From Streptomyces coryli (GTDB lineage: Bacteria; Actinomycetota; Actinomycetes; Streptomycetales; Streptomycetaceae): a stretch of DNA of 35,998 bases. A program made the translations under genes and the position numbers. The stretch lies in assembly GCF_011044975.1 (NCBI RefSeq), contig NZ_JAAKZV010000060.1:1-35998 (forward strand), given 5' to 3'. Under the pieces are notes generated by a model, which did not search any database, was not told the DNA's origin, and saw nothing but the letters and a program-made list of their open reading frames with translations. This document shows, piece by piece, positions 31,157 to 35,998 of this stretch; the stretch's first letter is position 1; each line of letters opens with the position of its first letter.

Positions 31157-32860
31157 TCACCAGATGTACGGCTCGTACACGTCCATGCACGCCTTCTTGT
31201 CGTCCCCGGCGTTCAGCGGGTTGGAGCTGTCCGGCGCCTTGTCGCCGCCGTAGGCCTCCGCCTTGCCCTTCGGGTACGACGCGCCCTGGCGCCAGTCCGC
31301 GCCCACGACCAGCGTGATGCCGGTCGCCTGCGAGGACTCCCGTACCGCCTGGTCCGGCAGGCCGAGCGCCTTCGCCACCGACTGCGCACCGGCGCGCTGT
31401 TCCGCGCCCTTGTACGTGATCGTGGTGTCGGCCGAAGACCGCCGTGTGGTGTCCGACTTGGTGTTGGTGAAGCCGAGGTCCTGCATCCGGTCGGCGACCG
31501 CGCCGGCCCGGCCGGTGACCGGGACCTGGGTGACGGTGCCGGTGCCGTTCTGGACCGTGACCTCGACCTCGCCCTTCGGCGGGGCCTGGGCGGGCGGTGC
31601 CGACGGCTTCTTCTTCTTGTCCTTGCCGTCGATCGGCTGGTCGGAGCGCAGCCGGTTCCAGATCCAGTCCGCGTCCGGGTTCTTCGGGCGGACCCGGCCG
31701 GGGGCCTCGGGGGCGCCGGACTTCCACGGCATCGTGGTCATCGTGATCCGGTCGGTCGGGACCTTCTTGATGTCGTTGGCCAGGTCGTAGAGCTTCTTGA
31801 CCGAGCCGATCTCCTCGTTGACGGTGAGCGCCTTGGTCGCCGCGGTGGCCAGGGAGCGCAGCTTGCCGGGGTCGGTCAGCTTCGCGCCCGCCTTCAGCTC
31901 GCGGACCATGGAGTTCATGTACTGGTGCTGGGCGTGCGTACGGCCGATGTCCGAGCCGTCCTCGAAGCCATGGCGGGTGCGCAGCCACTGCAGCGCCTGC
32001 TCGCCCTTGACGACGGTGGTGCCCTTCTTCAGCCGCAGGTGCGACTGCTTGTCATAGATGTTGTTCTTCACGCAGACCGGGACGCCGCCGACCGCGTCCG
32101 CCATCTGCACCACGCCGGCGAAGTCGACCATCATGAAGTGGTCGATGTGGATGCCGGTCATCTCCTCCCACGTGGCCACGGTGCAGCCCGGGCCGCCGTG
32201 CTGGAGGCTGGAGTTGATGGAGTTCGTGGTGGTGGCCTCGTAGGTCTTGCCGTCCTTGGTCTTGCACTCCGGGATCTTGGTGAGGGTGTCCCGGGGGACG
32301 GAGACGACCGAGATGTTGGAGCGGTCCGCCGATACGTGCAGCAGCATCTGCACATCCGCCAGCGGCGGCCGGTCGGCGTCGCCCTTGGCGCCGCCGAGCT
32401 TCTGGTTCTCCTTCGAGCCGCGGCTGTCGGAGCCGAGCAGCAGGATGTTCAGCGGGGTCTGACCCGCCGCGTTCGGCGGCTTCTTGTCGACCCGGTTCTG
32501 TCCGAGATTGAGCTCATCTTTACGGAGATTGTTGTTCAGGTCCCGATACCAGAGATAACCGCCCGCGGCGGTGGCGAGTATTCCGAGCGCGACCACCCAG
32601 GCGAAGAATCGGAGAACCCGCCGCTTTTTGCGCGGCGGCTCCCAATAGTCATCGTCGTAGTAGTAATCGTCGTCGTCGTAGTATCCGTCGTCATAGTCGT
32701 CATTCGGGACGAAGCCCCCTCGCCGCGGCGGCGGTAGCCTCCGCCCCCGGGGTCTTTCCTCGTACAGGCTGTCATCCCAGCCGAGATCGCGAGGATCGCG
32801 TGCGTAGCCGGAACGCCGGTAGTAATGCGCTCCCTCACCGCGAACGCTGCTGCGGCGCAT
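31157..32860 (-). CDS. LCP family protein with acidic tyrosine-rich tail and LytR_C domain
   Basis: A 567-residue LCP protein. The 80-residue cytoplasmic tail is Arg-rich at first and then carries an Asp/Tyr tract at 54-73 with eight tyrosines. A transmembrane helix (83-103) is followed by the LCP domain with L-L-L-G-S-D-S-R-G, D-V-Q-M-L-L-H, S-V-P-R-D-T-L and N-S-S-L-Q-H-G-G-P-G-C. It continues with I-D-H-F-M-M-V-D and L-R-T-R-H-G-F-E-D-G-S-D-I-G-R. A LytR_C domain follows (about 462-545, V-T-V-Q-N-G-T-G). Four extracellular cysteines are seen, in P-E-C, P-G-C, V-P-V-C and the C-terminal K-A-C. The ATG has GGGAGGG upstream. It lies 57 bp downstream of another LCP gene in the same direction, so the two are likely cotranscribed. 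Confidence 0.93.
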   Translation of the reverse strand: MRRSSVRGEGAHYYRRSGYARDPRDLGWDDSLYEERPRGRRLPPPRRGGFVPNDDYDDGYYDDDDYYYDDDYWEPPRKKRRVLRFFAWVVALGILATAAGGYLWYRDLNNNLRKDELNLGQNRVDKKPPNAAGQTPLNILLLGSDSRGSKENQKLGGAKGDADRPPLADVQMLLHVSADRSNISVVSVPRDTLTKIPECKTKDGKTYEATTTNSINSSLQHGGPGCTVATWEEMTGIHIDHFMMVDFAGVVQMADAVGGVPVCVKNNIYDKQSHLRLKKGTTVVKGEQALQWLRTRHGFEDGSDIGRTHAQHQYMNSMVRELKAGAKLTDPGKLRSLATAATKALTVNEEIGSVKKLYDLANDIKKVPTDRITMTTMPWKSGAPEAPGRVRPKNPDADWIWNRLRSDQPIDGKDKKKKPSAPPAQAPPKGEVEVTVQNGTGTVTQVPVTGRAGAVADRMQDLGFTNTKSDTTRRSSADTTITYKGAEQRAGAQSVAKALGLPDQAVRESSQATGITLVVGADWRQGASYPKGKAEAYGGDKAPDSSNPLNAGDDKKACMDVYEPYIW

Positions 32861-32917
32861 GGGCCCTCCCAGTCGATGGGTTAGCTGACACGGTCGAATG
32901 GCGGTGCGGCCGTGTCC

Positions 32918-34591
32918 TCACTTGGCACAAATGTTTTTGTCGTCCGCGTTGACGTGCTGCACCCCTTCAGGGGCCTTGTCGGGCGCCTCAATAGGCGTGC
33001 CGACACCGGTGAAGTCCTTGCCCAGGGACAGCTTCATCGCTTCCCGGGCGCCGGCGTCGGTCTTCGTCTGCTTCATGGCGCTCTTCGGCAGCCCCATCAT
33101 GTCGGCCAGGGTCGCTGCCTGGTCGGCCTGATTCGGTGCATAGGTGAGGGTGGTCTTCGCCTGGTTCTGCGTGCCGGCGTCGCCCGCGTTGGTCGACAGC
33201 GGTACGCCCTTGTCGGTCTGCAGCCAGGTCAGGACGTTCTGAGCCTGGCCGGTCACGCCACTGCCGTTGTAGACATCGACCCGGACCTCGGCCGCCGGGG
33301 CCTTCTTGACCTTCTTCGCCTCCTTCTTGCCCTTCGCACCGCCGTTCAGCGGGCGGTCCGCCTGCAGCATCTTGAACAGGGGCTCGGCCTTCGTCTTGTC
33401 CAGCACGACCGTGGCGGGGTCGTCCGGATTGTCCACGACAGGCACCGTTGCGAACTCGATGTTCTTCTGCGGCACCTGCTTGAGGTCGTTGGCGAGCTGC
33501 ATCAGCTTCTTCACACTGCCGATGCCCGTGTCAACCGTGAGCGCCTTGGTGGCCACCTGGCTCAGGTCGTAGAGCTTCTTCGGATTGGTGAGGGTGCCGC
33601 CCGACTTCATCTTCCGCACCAGCGAGCCGAGGAACTGCTGCTGCAGCTCGATCCGGCTGAGGTCGCTGCCGAAGCCGACCGAGTGCCGGGTGCGGACGAA
33701 CGCCAGCGCGTCCTCGCCCTCCACGACGCTCTTGCCCTTGGGCAGCTTCAGGTGCGACTTCGGGTCGTTGATGGGCTTGGTGGTGCAGACCTCGACGCCG
33801 CCGACGGCCGACGACAGCTCCTTGACGGCGTTGAAGTCGGCCATCATGAAGTGGCTGATGTTCAGCCCGGTCAGCTTCTCGGTGGTGTCGATGGTGCAGC
33901 TCGGGTCGCGCCCGCTCTGCCCCAGGCTGGTGTTGAAGCGCTGATTCGGGGTGGCGGGGATGGACTTCTCCTCGCCGTCCTTGCGCGACGTGCAGTTGGG
34001 GATGTCGACGATCATGTCGCGCGGGATGGACAGCGCGGTCGCGCTCTTGCGGTCCTCGGCCACATGCAGCAGCAGCGTGGTGTCCGCGTGACCGACGCTG
34101 CCCGCGTCGCCGTAGCCCTCGTTGCCCTTCCCCGTACGGGCGTCGGTGCCCAGGATCAGGATGTTGACGGGACCGTCGGTGGTGGCCGCGTTCTCCTCGC
34201 CGATGTCGTACGTGTTGATGTTGCCGTTGAGCTGCTCGTACAGCACATACGCGCCCACGCACCCGCCCAGCAGCAGGAACGCCATCGTCCCGCCGCCCCA
34301 CAACAGGGCCTTCTGCTTACGGGTCTTGGGCGGCTTCGGCTTGCGCCGGCTGGGGCGTGCACCCGGGTCCTCGACGGGCCGACGGCGCTGGCCCGGCAGC
34401 CGGGGCTCGGCCGGCGGGGCGTACGGGTCGGCGGGCGGAGCGTAGGACTCCGCGTACGGCTCCGGGGACTGTCTCTGCCGAGGCGGTCTCGGTGCGTGCT
34501 GGCGCAGCTCATAGCTGCCGGTGTCCGGGTTGAACACCCACTGGTCAGCAGGGTCGACGTCGCCTGCTCGGCCGCGGCCTCGCGCATCCAC
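32918..34591 (-). CDS. LCP family protein with LytR_C domain
   Basis: A 557-residue LCP protein. The long cytoplasmic tail (1-93) begins V-D-P-A-D-Q-W-V-F-N-P-D-T-G-S-Y-E-L-R, a motif I recall at the start of many Streptomyces LCPs, then Pro-rich repeats (Y-A-P-P-A). A transmembrane helix (97-117) leads to the LCP domain: L-I-L-G-T-D-A-R-T-G-K-G-N-E-G, D-T-T-L-L-L-H, S-I-P-R-D-M-I, I-S-H-F-M-M-A-D, V-R-T-R-H-S-V-G-F-G-S-D-L-S-R. LytR_C spans about 425-520 (V-Y-N-G-S-G-V-T-G). Extracellular cysteines: P-N-C, P-S-C, V-E-V-C and the C-terminal I-C-A-K. GTG start at 34589-34591 after GAAGGA. Followed 57 bp on by another LCP gene. Confidence 0.93.
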   Translation of the reverse strand: MDARGRGRAGDVDPADQWVFNPDTGSYELRQHAPRPPRQRQSPEPYAESYAPPADPYAPPAEPRLPGQRRRPVEDPGARPSRRKPKPPKTRKQKALLWGGGTMAFLLLGGCVGAYVLYEQLNGNINTYDIGEENAATTDGPVNILILGTDARTGKGNEGYGDAGSVGHADTTLLLHVAEDRKSATALSIPRDMIVDIPNCTSRKDGEEKSIPATPNQRFNTSLGQSGRDPSCTIDTTEKLTGLNISHFMMADFNAVKELSSAVGGVEVCTTKPINDPKSHLKLPKGKSVVEGEDALAFVRTRHSVGFGSDLSRIELQQQFLGSLVRKMKSGGTLTNPKKLYDLSQVATKALTVDTGIGSVKKLMQLANDLKQVPQKNIEFATVPVVDNPDDPATVVLDKTKAEPLFKMLQADRPLNGGAKGKKEAKKVKKAPAAEVRVDVYNGSGVTGQAQNVLTWLQTDKGVPLSTNAGDAGTQNQAKTTLTYAPNQADQAATLADMMGLPKSAMKQTKTDAGAREAMKLSLGKDFTGVGTPIEAPDKAPEGVQHVNADDKNICAK

Positions 34592-34809
34592 TGTCGCTCA
34601 GGTCCTTCAGTCAGCTTCCCCGAAGGCGCCTCCCCCGAGGGCGCTCAATACGGTCTACTTGCAGTGCAGGCCGTCCCCCATGGAACGGCCAGACCGCTCA
34701 CACTATCCGCCCACTTCAGCGTCTAGCGACGCCCGTGACAAATTCCACTCGCCTTTACGTCGCGACCACACGGCTCTTACGCCACAGGATTGCCCGTTAT
34801 TAACCGGGT
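34592..34809 (-). other. Intergenic region between two LCP genes, with a possible gene-end relic
   Basis: No complete gene is seen. On the minus strand a short open stretch ends C-K-stop at 34657-34665 (TGC AAG TAG), after ATG GGG GAC GGC CTG CAC. The C-K-stop ending is also found at the ends of LCP genes 28508 and 34810. It may be chance or the tail of a deleted LCP copy. No clear terminator or promoter was found. Confidence 0.3.
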
Positions 34810-35934
34810 TTACTTGCAGATGTCATCTGTAGGGCGCGTGCCCTCGAAGGCGGGAGACCCGCCGTCGGGGTCGGTGTCCGCGCCCGGGTCCTCGCCCTGG
34901 GCCGGCCGGCTGCCGCCGAGCAGCACCGGGCTCACCTGGCGGGAGACGAAGGGGACTTCGGTGTCCAGGCGGAGCGCGTCGAACAGCTCCTCGGCGTCCG
35001 GTTGCACCAGCTCGTCCCGGTTCGTGTCGTAACGGTACGGCTGCCGCGGCACGGTGAGAAAGCGCACGTCCGCCTCCGGTACGTCGCGCAGACTGCGCAC
35101 CAAGTCGTACATATCGGTCAGCGAGGCCAATCCCGGGTCGGTGGTGACCGACTTCGTGGCGGCGTCGAGGAGCGGGGCGAGGCGCAGCGGGTTCAGCAGC
35201 ACGCCGTTGGACTTCACCTTGCTGACGAGCGAGGCCAGGAATTCCTGCTGCCGCGCCATCCGGTCCGTATCGCTGCCGTCGCCGAGGCTCTTGCGGGCGC
35301 GGACGTAACCGAGCGCCTCCTCGCCCATCAGGGTCTGGCGGCCGGCCTTGAGGTGCAGCTTGGCGGGCTTGTCGTTGATCGCCTCGGGGACGCAGACCTC
35401 GACGCCGTTGACGGCATTGACCATGTCCTTGAAGCCGGCGAAGTCGACGATCATGTGGTGGTCGACGCGCAACCCGGTGAGGCGCTCGACGGTGCGGATG
35501 GTGCAGGAGGCGCCGCCGTAGGAGAACGCGAAGTTGAACTGGTTCGTCTGGGCGCCGGAGCTGTCGCCGTTCGGGCGGCGGCAGCTCGGTATCCCGGTCA
35601 TCAGGTCACGTGGGATGGACACCGCGGTGGTGGACCGCCGGTCGCCGGCTATGTGCAGCAGGATCGTGGTGTCCGAGCGCTTGCCGTTGGCCTGGCCGTA
35701 TTTGCGGTTACGGGCCTCGGTGCGGCTGTCGGAGCCGATGAGGAGGATGTTCTGGGCGCCGGTGGCCGAGGGCTGGGGGCGCTCCTGCTCGTAGCGGAGC
35801 AGCTCGCGGGCGGTGGCGGAGTCGGCGTGGATGTTGCCGTCCAGCCGCTCGTACCAGTACCAGCCGGCGCCGCCGGCTATGAGCGTGAGGAAGGCCAGGG
35901 CCAGGAGCGGCCAGCGATACCTCCGGCGGTTCAT
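34810..35934 (-). CDS. LCP family glycopolymer-attachment protein
   Basis: A 374-residue LCP protein with almost no cytoplasmic tail (M-N-R-R-R-Y-R-W) and a transmembrane helix at 8-26. The LCP domain has L-L-I-G-S-D-S-R-T (64-72), D-T-T-I-L-L-H, S-I-P-R-D-L-M, F-A-F-S-Y-G-G-A-S-C, V-D-H-H-M-I-V-D-F and V-R-A-R-K-S-L-G-D-G-S-D-T-D-R-M-A-R-Q-Q. There is no LytR_C domain; an Asp/Gly-rich tail ends D-D-I-C-K. Four extracellular cysteines are present (P-S-C, A-S-C, V-E-V-C, I-C-K). The ATG follows AAAGGGGGAAC, a strong ribosome site. It begins the run of minus-strand LCP genes, and its promoter must lie in the last 64 bp or beyond the window. Confidence 0.93.
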   Translation of the reverse strand: MNRRRYRWPLLALAFLTLIAGGAGWYWYERLDGNIHADSATARELLRYEQERPQPSATGAQNILLIGSDSRTEARNRKYGQANGKRSDTTILLHIAGDRRSTTAVSIPRDLMTGIPSCRRPNGDSSGAQTNQFNFAFSYGGASCTIRTVERLTGLRVDHHMIVDFAGFKDMVNAVNGVEVCVPEAINDKPAKLHLKAGRQTLMGEEALGYVRARKSLGDGSDTDRMARQQEFLASLVSKVKSNGVLLNPLRLAPLLDAATKSVTTDPGLASLTDMYDLVRSLRDVPEADVRFLTVPRQPYRYDTNRDELVQPDAEELFDALRLDTEVPFVSRQVSPVLLGGSRPAQGEDPGADTDPDGGSPAFEGTRPTDDICK

Positions 35935-35998
35935 CTTCGGTTCCCCCTTTCCTCGGCAGCCTTGCGCTCTGTCGAGCGTGGGGGCGGGGAGGTGGGGG

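Overview
The window is about 36 kb of very GC-rich actinobacterial DNA, almost certainly a Streptomyces chromosome. Third codon positions are strongly G/C, many starts are GTG or TTG, several genes appear leaderless, and twin-arginine-rich signal peptides and LAxTG cell-wall sorting signals occur. From memory (no search was run), the order sigma factor, two-component pair, gtrA, purK, purE, renal-type dipeptidase resembles the S. coelicolor SCO3058-SCO3068 neighbourhood. That comparison suggests the sigma factor is a SigI homologue.

Layout. 1-520: a 30-unit, ~14-bp minisatellite with a perfectly duplicated 97-bp higher-order block, beside a TAP-like lipoprotein hydrolase gene (521-1828). 1957-4168: a partner-switching module with a SigB/SigF-type sigma factor divergent from a STAS antagonist and an HATPase anti-sigma factor. 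It is followed by a 93-bp relic of the 3' end of a second anti-sigma gene. 4466-7240: a tightly coupled three-gene surface operon (LAxTG-anchored protein, DUF916-like membrane protein, cysteine-containing Ig-like membrane protein). 7253-9831: an exported esterase and a POT peptide transporter. 10129-12214: an OmpR-type response regulator and sensor kinase. 12258-15711: GtrA, PurK, PurE, membrane-type dipeptidase. 15957-17351: a c-di-AMP (ydaO-type) riboswitch in front of an Rpf-LysM-M23 cell-wall hydrolase. 17428-18387: a divergent VOC protein / CGNR regulator pair. 18439-19779: UDP-glucose 6-dehydrogenase. 21117-23615: a type III polyketide synthase closely resembling RppA (tetrahydroxynaphthalene synthase), followed by an aldo/keto reductase fused to an NTF2-like domain. 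23764-25311: a LAxTG protein with four tandem helical modules. 25440-26597: acyl-CoA dehydrogenase. 19870-35934 also carries six LytR-CpsA-Psr (LCP) genes, with a hotdog thioesterase and an ExoA-like GT2 glycosyltransferase between them.

How the genes fit together. Most of the window concerns the cell envelope. It encodes UDP-glucuronate supply, a flippase-like GtrA, a GT2 enzyme, six putative glycopolymer ligases, a germination-type muralytic enzyme under c-di-AMP control, two sortase substrates and a stress sigma switch. The most speculative but attractive lead is the rppA-like plus reductase/NTF2-fusion pair. It parallels the three early steps of fungal DHN-melanin synthesis (THN synthesis, reduction, and dehydration by an NTF2-fold enzyme). 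A second lead is the DUF916/LAxTG operon, which has parts in common with the Csc surface complexes of Firmicutes.
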